Assembly: GCA_013042895.1 (NCBI GenBank)
Contig: JABDPD010000148.1
Location: 1 to 11,659 of the forward strand
DNA: 11,659 nucleotides
Direction: 5' to 3'
Source: Boseongicola sp.
Lineage (GTDB): Bacteria > Pseudomonadota > Alphaproteobacteria > Rhodobacterales > Rhodobacteraceae
Notes under the pieces: model-generated
What the model was told of the DNA's origin: nothing
The model's input: only the letters and a program-made list of their open reading frames with translations
The model's database searches: none
Position numbers and translations under genes: made by a program
Part shown: positions 1 to 6,909 of the stretch, piece by piece
Layout: each line of letters begins with the position of its first letter
How positions within the stretch are numbered: the stretch's first letter is position 1

Positions 1-1876
1 GCGACACAATCTCCGCCTCGTTCGGCAGATCAACCATCAGACGCACCGGCTCACCCATCCCGCGCCCACCCGGCAAATTCGACGCCGAAAGCGTATAGAA
101 CCGCCCGTTTGAGCCACAAATCAACAAGCGGTCCGTCGTCTCGGCATGGAACACGAACCGAGGCCCGTCTCCGTCCTTGAATTTCAGCTCACGCTCCAGA
201 TCGATGTGACCAGTCATTGCCCTGATCCAGCCCATCTGGCTGCATACGACTGTGATCGGTTCGCGGTCGATCATCGCCTCAAGCGGCACATCGGCAACCT
301 CGATCGCTTCAGCGAACACAGTTCGGCGCGCACCGCCCTCCGCGTCTTTCCCAAAGAGCTTCTTCACCTCGCGAAGCTCCGTCGCGATCTGCGCCCATTG
401 CTGACCTTCATCGCCCAGCAAGTCTTCCAAGGCAGCACGCTCGACCAGCAATTCATCGTACTCGCGTCGAAGCTCGATCTCTTCCAGCCGACGCAAGGCG
501 CGAAGCCGCATATTCAGGATCGCCTCGACCTGAACCTCGCTCAGTTCCCCCTCGCCTTCTGGCGGCGAAACATAGTCAGCCTCGTCCATCGCACGCACGA
601 AATCACGCGACCAGTCTTCACGCATCAAAGCGGACTTCGGCTCGTCATCATACCGAATGATATCAATAACTCGATCCAGATTGAGGAACGCCGTGATGAA
701 ACCTTCCAGCACTTCCAGCCGGTGATCAATCTTCGCAAGACGATGCTCAGACCGGCGTACCAATACGTCGCGGCGGTGCTCCATGAACGCGCGAAGCACT
801 TCCTTCAGCGAGCAAACTTTCGGTGTCACACCATCGATCAGCACGTTCATATTGAGGCTGAACCGCGTCTCCAAATCGGAGTTGCGATAGAGCATATTCA
901 TCAAAACGTCCGCATCGACATTGCGCGACTTCGGCTCAAGAATGATGCGGATATCCTCGGCACTCTCGTCACGGACATCCGCCAGAATCGGCACCTTCTT
1001 GGTCTGAATCGCCTCGGCCAGTTTCTCGATCAAACGGCTCTTCTGCACCTGATACGGTATCTCGGTAACCACGATCTGCCACTGCCCGCGCCCGAGGTCC
1101 TCGACCTCCCATTTCGCGCGCACCCGAAAGCCTCCGCGCCCGGTGCGATACGCCTCAGAAATCGACTCCGGCGGTTCCACAATCGTGCCACCCGTCGGAA
1201 AATCGGGGCCGTTTACCATCTCGATCAGCGTATCGTCCCGCACCAACTCGCTGTTCTGCTTTTTCGCCAGATGGATACAGGCGTCACATAGTTCACCAAG
1301 GTTGTGCGGCGGAATGTTCGTCGCCATACCAACCGCGATCCCCGACGACCCATTAGCGAGCAAATTCGGAAAGGTTGCAGGCAGAACAACCGGCTCTTCC
1401 AGCGTGCCTTCATAGTTCGGCCGATAATCAACAGCGTTTTCCGTTAACCCTTCCATCAGGGCCTCAGCCGCGACGGTCAAACGCGCTTCGGTATATCTTT
1501 CAGCCGCCGGATTATCGCCGTCGATGTTGCCAAAATTGCCCTGACCGTCGACCAACGGGTAACGAACGTTAAAGTCCTGCGCCAATCGAGCCATGGCGTC
1601 ATAGATCGCCTGATTGCCGTGCGGGTGATAGTTACCCATCACGTCACCCGTGATTTTCGCGGACTTACGAAAGCCTCCGGTGGGCGACAAACGTAGCTCG
1701 CGCATGGCGTAGAGAATACGCCGATGTACCGGCTTCAGACCATCCCGCGCATCCGGCAAGGCACGGTGCATAATCGTCGAGAGCGCGTAGGTCAGATACC
1801 GATCCCCAATCGCACGGCGCAATGGCTCAGCCATATGCCTCGGGTCGATGTTGGGGGTGTCTGTGTCGCTTGCCAT
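1..1876 (-). CDS. parC: DNA topoisomerase IV subunit A (ParC), 3' end cut by the window
   Basis: This is the DNA-cleaving subunit of the type IIA topoisomerase that decatenates daughter chromosomes, working as a ParC2-ParE2 complex with ATP. The frame is open from the ATG at 1876 to the left edge, giving 625 codons; the family is usually about 750, so roughly the last sixth is missing. The winged-helix core is clear: [14 protein letters not shown] (residues 45-58), HPHG (84-87), the block [14 protein letters not shown] (108-121) and the catalytic tyrosine Y128 in AERYTEAR. Further on are the tower and coiled coil and the start of the C-terminal beta-pinwheel, with a degenerate GyrA-box-like LPGGRGMGE. 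The missing GyrA-type box and the [10 protein letters not shown] context favour ParC over GyrA. The quinolone-determining positions are N88-Q89 rather than the Asp-Ser of E. coli ParC. No clear ribosome binding site precedes the ATG. Confidence 0.95.
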   Translation of the reverse strand, partial: MASDTDTPNIDPRHMAEPLRRAIGDRYLTYALSTIMHRALPDARDGLKPVHRRILYAMRELRLSPTGGFRKSAKITGDVMGNYHPHGNQAIYDAMARLAQDFNVRYPLVDGQGNFGNIDGDNPAAERYTEARLTVAAEALMEGLTENAVDYRPNYEGTLEEPVVLPATFPNLLANGSSGIAVGMATNIPPHNLGELCDACIHLAKKQNSELVRDDTLIEMVNGPDFPTGGTIVEPPESISEAYRTGRGGFRVRAKWEVEDLGRGQWQIVVTEIPYQVQKSRLIEKLAEAIQTKKVPILADVRDESAEDIRIILEPKSRNVDADVLMNMLYRNSDLETRFSLNMNVLIDGVTPKVCSLKEVLRAFMEHRRDVLVRRSEHRLAKIDHRLEVLEGFITAFLNLDRVIDIIRYDDEPKSALMREDWSRDFVRAMDEADYVSPPEGEGELSEVQVEAILNMRLRALRRLEEIELRREYDELLVERAALEDLLGDEGQQWAQIATELREVKKLFGKDAEGGARRTVFAEAIEVADVPLEAMIDREPITVVCSQMGWIRAMTGHIDLERELKFKDGDGPRFVFHAETTDRLLICGSNGRFYTLSASNLPGGRGMGEPVRLMVDLPNEAEIVS

Positions 1877-1982
1877 AGATGATGTGTAGCGATGCAGGAA
1901 TCGGGCGGCAAGGCGGGAACGGCGCGAATTGGCAGGAAATCACGGACTTGCAATGCCGCGCGCGCCGTAGCACATCCCCTCC
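1877..1982. promoter_or_regulatory. Divergent intergenic region, parC / SDR
   Basis: This 106-base gap separates two genes that start outward, so it should hold both promoters. On the minus strand, TTGCCG, a 17-base spacer and TACACA (about 1880-1910) form a weak sigma-70-like pair that could serve parC; the match is only 4/6 and 3/6. On the plus strand no good pair was found, and the SDR start lacks a Shine-Dalgarno sequence. One GANTC site (GAATC) lies near 1900, a possible CcrM methylation target in alphaproteobacteria. Promoter placement is inference. Confidence 0.3.
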
Positions 1983-2822
1983 ATGACCTCCGCCCCCAAG
2001 TCCATTCTGATCACAGGCGCCGCCAGCGGTATCGGCTTTGATGCCGCCTCGACGCTTCAAGCCAAAGGCTGGCGCGTCTTCGCCGCCTGTCGCCAGAAAA
2101 CCGACGCCGAGCGCCTAAGAGTTAACGGGTTGCCGGACGCCGTTCATCTTGATTACGAAGACGCCGCCTCAATCGCCATGTGCGTTAGCCATGTCTTGAA
2201 CGAGACCAACGGCACCCTCGACGCCCTCTTCAACAACGGCGCATACGCCATTCCCGCCCCACTGGAAGACCTCTCCCGCGCCGCCATAAGCGCCAATCAC
2301 AACGCCAATTTCCTCGGCTGGCACGACCTGACCGTCCAGATCCTCCCCGCAATGCGGGCTCAAGGCCATGGGCGGATCGTCAATTGTTCCTCGGTGCTCG
2401 GGTTTGTGACGACACCTTATCGCGGCGCCTACGCCGCCTCGAAATACGCAGTTGAGGCCTGGTCCGACGCCCTCAGAATGGAAATGGTAGATGCTGGTAT
2501 CCACGTCTCCCTGATCGAACCCGGCCCGATCATAACCAATTTCCGCGCCAATGCCATCAAGCGTTTTGACGCCTGGGTCGATTGGGAGAACTCCCCCCGC
2601 GTGGAGGAATACAACAGCCATCTCCTTGAAAAACTTCGAAAAGGTTCAAACAACAGCATCTTTGCCAAACCGCCCTCGGCCGTCACCGACAAGTTGATCC
2701 ATGCTATCGAGAGCCCACGCCCGAAAGCGCGCTACTATGTGACACTCCCGACTTACGGCTCAGATCTCCTGCGACGTTTTCTGCCCACGTTCCTTCTGGA
2801 TCAAGTTATGAAACGCAGCTAA
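1983..2822 (+). CDS. YbbO-like SDR family oxidoreductase
   Basis: This is a classical short-chain dehydrogenase/reductase of 279 residues. The nucleotide-binding glycine motif TGAASGIG is at 11-18, with R37 after the second strand (ACRQK), which usually means NADP(H) preference. Then come the NNGA variant of the NNAG motif at 84-87, an Asn-rich helix around N109, S137 in VNCSSVLGF, and the catalytic Y150-xxx-K154 in AYAASKYAVEAW. The run SDALRMEM...VSLIEPGPI and the basic C-terminal stretch ARYYVTLPTYG closely recall E. coli YbbO, an NADP-dependent aldehyde reductase. The substrate is therefore probably an aldehyde or 3-hydroxy/keto compound, but it cannot be read from the sequence. The first ATG is used; no Shine-Dalgarno is visible in front of it. 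It runs toward the HIG1-like gene 61 bases downstream and may or may not be co-transcribed with it. Confidence 0.9.
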   Translation: MTSAPKSILITGAASGIGFDAASTLQAKGWRVFAACRQKTDAERLRVNGLPDAVHLDYEDAASIAMCVSHVLNETNGTLDALFNNGAYAIPAPLEDLSRAAISANHNANFLGWHDLTVQILPAMRAQGHGRIVNCSSVLGFVTTPYRGAYAASKYAVEAWSDALRMEMVDAGIHVSLIEPGPIITNFRANAIKRFDAWVDWENSPRVEEYNSHLLEKLRKGSNNSIFAKPPSAVTDKLIHAIESPRPKARYYVTLPTYGSDLLRRFLPTFLLDQVMKRS

Positions 2823-2883
2823 GCGTTGCATTCGCCTTCACGCGAAACTGCGCTAGGTCCGGCTCAAAGCAACCGAGGTTTCC

Positions 2884-3090
2884 ATGTTAGAAGATCCACT
2901 TTTTATCGTCGTCGGGATAGCTGTCTTGATCGTCGTCGGCGTTTTGCTGACCGGGATCGGCGGCTTCGCCAAAGGCGGTGACTTCAACCGCAAACACGCC
3001 AACCGCATCATGCGCTATCGCATCTACGCGCAAGCCGTCGCGATCGCGTTAATTTTGCTTTACGTCTACCTACGCCGCTCGGGGGGCTAA
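2884..3090 (+). CDS. Small twin-transmembrane HIG1-like protein
   Basis: This 68-residue protein has two hydrophobic helices, about residues 6-25 and 49-63, joined by a basic, polar loop. The loop contains R44-Y-R46-I-Y-A-Q50, which matches the R-x-R-x3-Q core of the HIG1 (hypoxia-induced gene 1) domain. The end LRRSGG is positively charged, so both ends probably face the periplasm or both the cytoplasm with the loop on the other side. HIG1 proteins in mitochondria (Rcf1/HIGD) and some alphaproteobacteria associate with respiratory complexes; whether this one does is inference. GAGG at 2875-2878 lies 5 bases before the ATG. The stop is only 5 bases from the adenosyltransferase start, so the two genes are almost certainly one transcript. 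It could simply be annotated as a twin transmembrane protein of unknown function. Confidence 0.8.
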   Translation: MLEDPLFIVVGIAVLIVVGVLLTGIGGFAKGGDFNRKHANRIMRYRIYAQAVAIALILLYVYLRRSGG

Positions 3091-3095
3091 TACTC

Positions 3096-3668
3096 ATGGT
3101 CGTACTCAACAAAATTTACACCAAAACCGGCGACGCTGGTGAAACCGCTCTCGGCAATGGCGCGCGCGTCGCCAAACACGCGATGCGTGTGACGTCCTAT
3201 GGAACCGTCGATGAGCTGAACGCCACGGTCGGAATGGCCCGGCTTCAGGCCGACGACGAGATGGATCGACTTTTGTCATTGATTCAAAACGACCTTTTTG
3301 ACCTAGGTGCAGATCTTTGCCGCCCCGACATGGAGATGGATAGCGAAGCTGGTTACCCTGTATTGCGCATGGTGGCCGCCCAAACCGAGCGTTTGGAAGC
3401 CGAGATTGACGAGATGATTAAGCGTCTTGAACCGCTGAAGTCCTTCATTTTACCGGCCGGATCTGCTCTTTCGACGCAACTTCACCTCTGCCGCACGGTT
3501 GCCCGCCGCGCCGAACGTCTGACTGTCGAGCTAGCAACGATGGAGTCTGTAAACGAGGCCGCAGTAACCTATCTTAACAGGCTCTCCGACTGGTTCTTCG
3601 TCGCCGCGCGCATCGCGAATGACGAAGGCCGCGGCGATGTGCTTTGGGTTCCGGGGGCGAACCGCTAG
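3096..3668 (+). CDS. PduO-type cob(I)alamin adenosyltransferase
   Basis: The enzyme transfers the adenosyl group of ATP to cob(I)alamin (or cobinamide) to make adenosylcobalamin. It is a cytoplasmic trimer of five-helix bundles. At 190 residues it has the usual length. The N-terminal ATP loop TKTGDAGET is at 9-17, RVAKHAMRV at 24-32 and YGTVDELNA at 35-43. The active-site helix H130-L-C-R133-TVA-R137-R138-AER is followed by YLNRLSDWFFVAAR near the C-terminus. The usual FILPGG is FILPAG here (117-122), a mild change. The product would feed B12-dependent mutases (methylmalonyl- or ethylmalonyl-CoA mutase) or ribonucleotide reductase, none of them in this window. A G-rich run at 3081-3086 is the only candidate ribosome binding site. 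The stop codon shares four bases with that of the convergent VOC gene. Confidence 0.95.
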   Translation: MVVLNKIYTKTGDAGETALGNGARVAKHAMRVTSYGTVDELNATVGMARLQADDEMDRLLSLIQNDLFDLGADLCRPDMEMDSEAGYPVLRMVAAQTERLEAEIDEMIKRLEPLKSFILPAGSALSTQLHLCRTVARRAERLTVELATMESVNEAAVTYLNRLSDWFFVAARIANDEGRGDVLWVPGANR

Positions 3669-4030
3669 CCAGCTGGCGGTTCCCACAACTCGACCGGATT
3701 GCCTTCGGGGTCGTAAATGCGCGCAAAACGCCCGACCCCCTCCATCGTTTGCTCGTGGCTGATTTCAATCCCGGCCGCCTTTAGCTGCTCCACCATCGTG
3801 TCCAGATCATTCACACGAAAATTAACCATAAACGCGCGGTCCTCAGCGAAGTAATCCGTGTCGGCCGCAAACGGCGCAAAAACGGTCACTCCGGCCTCGC
3901 CGATCCATGGCGGCGTACTCATGTCTGTTGGCGCAGGGTTCACGCCAAGATGCGTTTCGTACCACTTCGCCAATGCGTCCGGGTCCTTCGCCCGAAAGAA
4001 CAATCCGCCGACGCCAACAACCTTTTCCAT
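3665..4030 (-). CDS. VOC (glyoxalase/bleomycin-resistance fold) family protein
   Basis: This 121-residue protein has two beta-alpha-beta-beta-beta modules, about 4-53 and 68-116, and the typical end of the second module, [14 protein letters not shown]. It begins with [22 protein letters not shown], the first strand and helix of the fold. Of the four metal ligands of glyoxalase I, only the last glutamate (E114) is evident. The first-module position aligning with the histidine appears to be G9 and the second-module histidine is also absent, so a true lactoylglutathione lyase is unlikely. The function is unknown. The start chosen is the ATG at 4030, with AGGGAG at 4038-4043 seven bases upstream; a longer frame to 4225 would add 65 residues unlike the family and would run into etfB. 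It diverges from etfB across 163 bases. Confidence 0.85.
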   Translation of the reverse strand: MEKVVGVGGLFFRAKDPDALAKWYETHLGVNPAPTDMSTPPWIGEAGVTVFAPFAADTDYFAEDRAFMVNFRVNDLDTMVEQLKAAGIEISHEQTMEGVGRFARIYDPEGNPVELWEPPAG

Positions 4031-4193
4031 GGCTATTCTCCCTAGATTCTTTCCAATGTTAGCACGGAGTATCGAAAACGCGGCGTCGTCAGACCCAAAC
4101 GCGTCGATTTTGCACTGTTTTCCCTGCGCCGCCTTCGCTAAACCGACTGGGAAATCAGCGGGGGTTACCCCGAACGCGAAGGAGTTAACGCAA
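4031..4193. promoter_or_regulatory. Divergent intergenic region, VOC gene / etfBA
   Basis: These 163 bases must carry the VOC promoter and probably an etfBA promoter. A TTGCAC at about 4110 could be a -35 element for etfB, but no convincing -10 follows at 16-18 bases. A GANTC site (GATTC) is at 4045-4049. An 11-base palindrome, GGGGTTACCCC, sits at 4161-4171, 22 bases before the etfB ATG. Both genes have good Shine-Dalgarno sequences: AGGGAG (4038-4043) for the VOC gene and GAAGGAG (4178-4184) for etfB. The etfB site decides in favour of the ATG at 4194 over the longer in-frame extension. Confidence 0.4.
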
Positions 4194-4955
4194 ATGAAGG
4201 TGTTGGTACCTGTCAAACGCGTCATCGATTACAACGTGAAAGTGCGCGTTAAAGCGGACGGATCGGGTGTCGATTTGGCGAACGTTAAGATGTCGATGAA
4301 CCCGTTTGACGAAATTGCCGTCGAGCAAGCCATCCGAATGAAAGAAGCCGGTCAGGCCGACGAAATCGTCGCGGTGTCGATCGGCGTGAAGCAAAGCCAG
4401 GAAACTCTGCGCACCGCCTTGGCCATGGGCGCCGACCGCGCGATCCTGATCGTCGCGACAGATGACGTCCACAACGACATTGAACCCCTCGCCGTTGCCA
4501 AACTTCTGAAGGCGGTTTGCGACGAGGAGCAACCGGGTGTCGTGCTCTGTGGTAAACAAGCCATCGATAACGACATGAACGCTACCGGCCAGATGCTCGC
4601 AGCTCTCACCGGCTGGGCTCAGGCGACCTTCGCATCCGACGTTCAGCTCGACGGCGATAGCGCCACGGTCACACGCGAAGTCGACGGCGGATTGCAGACA
4701 ATCAAAGTCAAAATGCCTGCAATTATCTCGGTTGATCTACGTTTGAACGAACCGCGCTATGCGTCCTTGCCTAACATCATGAAGGCTAAGAAAAAGCCTT
4801 TGGACGAGAAAACGCCAGAAGATTACGGCGTCGACGTCAGCCCCCGCCTTCAGGTCGTCTCTACGGGCGAGCCGGATCAGCGCAAAGCGGGTGAGATCGT
4901 TGGATCGGTCGATGAATTGGTTGCAAAACTAAAAGAAGCGGGGGCCGTGGCATGA
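4194..4955 (+). CDS. etfB: Electron transfer flavoprotein subunit beta
   Basis: EtfB pairs with EtfA to form the soluble FAD- and AMP-containing electron carrier that takes electrons from acyl-CoA and other dehydrogenases and passes them to ETF:quinone oxidoreductase. The 253-residue protein opens [20 protein letters not shown] and contains the [16 protein letters not shown] segment. The AMP-binding region [15 protein letters not shown] is followed by the family signature and dehydrogenase-recognition loop [20 protein letters not shown]. Length and motifs are those of the classical group I ETF of beta-oxidation, not of the bifurcating FixBA type. The ATG at 4194 has GAAGGAG nine bases upstream. 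The last bases overlap the etfA start in ATGA, so translation is coupled, as expected for a 1:1 heterodimer. Confidence 0.97.
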   Translation: MKVLVPVKRVIDYNVKVRVKADGSGVDLANVKMSMNPFDEIAVEQAIRMKEAGQADEIVAVSIGVKQSQETLRTALAMGADRAILIVATDDVHNDIEPLAVAKLLKAVCDEEQPGVVLCGKQAIDNDMNATGQMLAALTGWAQATFASDVQLDGDSATVTREVDGGLQTIKVKMPAIISVDLRLNEPRYASLPNIMKAKKKPLDEKTPEDYGVDVSPRLQVVSTGEPDQRKAGEIVGSVDELVAKLKEAGAVA

Positions 4956-5878
4956 GCGTTCTACTCTTAGCTGAAGTCAACAAAGGCGAATTGGCGATGG
5001 ACGCCACATCCAAGGCCATCACTGCCGCCAAAATGATGGGCGACGTCACTGTGCTTTGCGCGGGTGCGTCGGCATCCGCCGCCGGTGAAGAAGCCGCCAA
5101 AATTGATGGCGTTTCGAAGGTTTTAGTCGCGGAAGATGCCTCGCTTGGGCACCGTTTGGCCGAACCAACCGCCGCATTGATTGTCTCATTGGCGGGCGAC
5201 TATTCGCATATCGTGGCCCCTGCCACGACCGATGCGAAAAACGTCCTGCCGCGCGTTGCAGCCCTGCTAGACGTGATGGTCATCACAGACATTTCGGGCG
5301 TCGTCGACGCGGAGACATTTGAGCGTCCGATCTACGCCGGTAACGCTATCCAGACCGTTAAGTCTTTGGATGGAACCAAAGTCGTCTCGGTCCGAGTGTC
5401 CTCTTTTGATAACGCTGCCGAAGGCGGCAGCGCCGCTGTTGAAACCATCAGCGCCGTGGAAAACCCCGGGCTGTCCGAATGGGTTGAAGACAAGGTCGCG
5501 GAAAGCGATCGCCCCGAGCTTACGTCGGCTGGCGTGGTTGTTTCGGGTGGACGCGGTGTCGGCTCGGAAGAGGATTTCGCCCTTATCGAGAAGCTCGCCG
5601 ATAAACTCGGTGCGGCCGTCGGTGCATCGCGCGCAGCGGTCGACTCAGGCTACGCCCCGAACGATTGGCAAGTCGGACAGACCGGCAAGGTGGTTGCACC
5701 TGATCTTTATGTCGCCGTCGGAATTTCCGGCGCAATTCAGCACCTTGCGGGCATGAAAGACAGCAAGATCATCGTTGCGATCAACAAGGACGAAGAAGCA
5801 CCCATCTTCCAGGTCGCCGACTACGGGCTTGTCGCTGACTTGTTCACAGCGGTGCCAGAGCTAGTCGAAAAGCTTTGA
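4952..5878 (+). CDS. etfA: Electron transfer flavoprotein subunit alpha
   Basis: EtfA carries most of the FAD site of the heterodimer. The N-terminal half (about 1-185) is the nucleotide-fold domain shared with EtfB. The C-terminal FAD domain is almost consensus: [10 protein letters not shown] (196-205), [22 protein letters not shown] (224-245) with R227 and T244, SGAIQHLAG (259-267) with H264, the residue near the flavin N1/O2, then [12 protein letters not shown] (275-286) and [11 protein letters not shown] (288-298) with D290. At 308 residues it is full length for the bacterial form. The start overlaps the etfB stop by four bases. Transcription probably ends at the intrinsic terminator 23 bases past the stop. 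The gene for ETF:quinone oxidoreductase is not in the window. Confidence 0.97.
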   Translation: MSVLLLAEVNKGELAMDATSKAITAAKMMGDVTVLCAGASASAAGEEAAKIDGVSKVLVAEDASLGHRLAEPTAALIVSLAGDYSHIVAPATTDAKNVLPRVAALLDVMVITDISGVVDAETFERPIYAGNAIQTVKSLDGTKVVSVRVSSFDNAAEGGSAAVETISAVENPGLSEWVEDKVAESDRPELTSAGVVVSGGRGVGSEEDFALIEKLADKLGAAVGASRAAVDSGYAPNDWQVGQTGKVVAPDLYVAVGISGAIQHLAGMKDSKIIVAINKDEEAPIFQVADYGLVADLFTAVPELVEKL

Positions 5879-5893
5879 TTCAGTCTTGAAGCC

Positions 5894-6790
5894 TTATGAA
5901 GCGCGCTGGCGAAAGCTGGCGCGTTTTGCTTTTTCCGGGTCCCTTATAACCTCCGCGAGCGCTGTCGCCGTTCGACTGTGAAACAAAGGCCCGGGCATCG
6001 CTTCGGCGGCCTGTTCTTCGTGGTCGAGAAACACTTTTCCCTGAAGCCCCTCAGACCGCGCGACGTCATCAGCGACAACTTCAACAATTCCCGCAGTTCG
6101 ATGAGAGACGGTTTCCAACATCTCACGATCAACGAAATGCGGATCCAGCGGATTTCTAAGTTGGGTCGCACCCTCCGGAGGTCGATCCGCCATCCAAAGA
6201 AGTATTTTCTCTCCGGGGATCGCGGACAGGATCAGCTCCATGCGGCTGATCCATGCGGTTTTCAATTCGGCGATCACCCTTTTGAGCGCGGCGTCTTCGC
6301 CTTTGGCCAGTTCCGTCAGCAAGTGACCGGTGAAATGAAATTCCGTAAAATCCATTGCAGGAAAAGCGCGTTGAAGCAGCAGCGACGCCGAGACAAACCG
6401 ATCATTGCGACGTGGATGCACCGAATAAAACCGGTTCGACATATTTTGCGCGCCAAGCACCTCGACCACAGTCATCCGTGCGTTTTGTGCAACCGGCAAA
6501 ATATCGGGATCCTCGGCGATCAACGTCAGACCAGCCTGCATCACGCCTAGGTTCACCACCGGTTCCCCAATCTGACCTTCAAGCGCGTCGACGAAAGGCA
6601 CTTCGACGTACTTGCCATATGTCTGGCTGCCGCCAATCACGGCCAGATATCCACCGTCCAAGGGCCGCTTTGGCCCGCGAAATGCAACACGCGACGCGCC
6701 ATAGCAGCAATGTTCATAATCCAGAGCCGTTTCTGGTGGTTCCACGCGTGTCACAAATCCGGGTCCCCAACTTTTCCTCGAATCGATCAT
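5894..6790 (-). CDS. DUF6473 family protein
   Basis: This is a protein of about 298 residues resembling the DUF6473 proteins common in Rhodobacterales, whose function is not established. Marks of the family are LDYEHCCYGASRVAFRGP near the N-terminus, then GGSQTYGKYVEVPF, VVNLGVMQAG, VVEVLGAQNMSNRFYSVHPR-RNDRF and DFTEFHFTGHLL. It has no signal peptide or membrane segment, so it is probably cytoplasmic. The spacing of GGS, NLG..QAG, GAQN and a late H-S-R-T-A-T-A-L-A recalls the blocks of SGNH hydrolases, but that is inference. The start is uncertain: the ATG at 6790 leaves a normal 5' gap to hbd, whereas a GTG at 6859 would add 23 residues; neither has a good Shine-Dalgarno sequence. The gene converges on etfA with 15 bases between stops and diverges from hbd. 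Confidence 0.8.
   Translation of the reverse strand: MIDSRKSWGPGFVTRVEPPETALDYEHCCYGASRVAFRGPKRPLDGGYLAVIGGSQTYGKYVEVPFVDALEGQIGEPVVNLGVMQAGLTLIAEDPDILPVAQNARMTVVEVLGAQNMSNRFYSVHPRRNDRFVSASLLLQRAFPAMDFTEFHFTGHLLTELAKGEDAALKRVIAELKTAWISRMELILSAIPGEKILLWMADRPPEGATQLRNPLDPHFVDREMLETVSHRTAGIVEVVADDVARSEGLQGKVFLDHEEQAAEAMPGPLFHSRTATALAEVIRDPEKAKRASFRQRAS
5902..5934 (+). terminator. Rho-independent terminator of etfBA, inside the DUF6473 3' end
   Basis: A 9-pair stem, CGCGCTGGC (5902-5910) with GCTGGCGCG (5915-5923), two of the pairs being G-U, closes on a GAAA tetraloop. TTTT-GC-TTTTT follows immediately. This is a textbook intrinsic terminator for transcription from the left. Read from the right, the same hairpin is followed by CTTCATAAG with no T-run, so it should act mainly on etfBA. 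It lies entirely within the last codons of the convergent minus-strand gene. Confidence 0.85.
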
Positions 6791-6853
6791 CACCGAAGGA
6801 CATTGATATTTGCCTAATGGGTGACTTTCTGCGCCGCAGCGATACCATGACCC

Positions 6854-6883
6854 TTGCACCCTGAACCGGCCTAAGCCTATGGT
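6854..6883 (+). promoter_or_regulatory. Possible hbd promoter
   Basis: TTGCAC at 6854-6859 and TATGGT at 6878-6883, 18 bases apart, would give a transcript start about 20 bases before the hbd ATG. Matches to the sigma-70 consensus are only 3/6 and 4/6. The position between divergent genes is right, but the call is tentative. Confidence 0.25.
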
Positions 6884-6909
6884 CTGGGCGAGATTTGGAA
6901 GGGTTTGGC

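Noticed and set aside
146..1291. A 381-codon open frame on the plus strand
   Set aside because: It lies wholly antisense to parC, whose minus-strand frame contains all topoisomerase motifs; the plus-strand translation is His/Arg/Leu-rich with no recognisable domain.
2823..2883. Possible terminator or promoter between the SDR and HIG1-like genes
   Set aside because: Only a 5-pair stem (TTCGC/GCGAA) without a T-run and no convincing -35/-10 pair are present in these 61 bases.
3858..4193. In-frame N-terminal extension of etfB by 112 codons
   Set aside because: It runs antisense through the VOC gene, is unlike any ETF N-terminus, and a strong GAAGGAG precedes the ATG at 4194, where the canonical MKVLVPVKR begins.
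4031..4225. Extension of the VOC gene upstream to 4225
   Set aside because: The added 65 residues are antisense to etfB and its leader; the ATG at 4030 has AGGGAG at correct spacing and gives the normal length for the fold.
5978..6864. Two long plus-strand frames opposite the DUF6473 gene
   Set aside because: The DUF6473 frame carries family motifs along its whole length; the plus-strand frames are compositional shadows rich in Arg, His and Gln.
6895..6909. TTG start for the 3-hydroxybutyryl-CoA dehydrogenase
   Set aside because: It would put the GGAAGGG ribosome binding sequence inside the coding region; the ATG at 6910 gives the usual N-terminus directly before the Rossmann motif.
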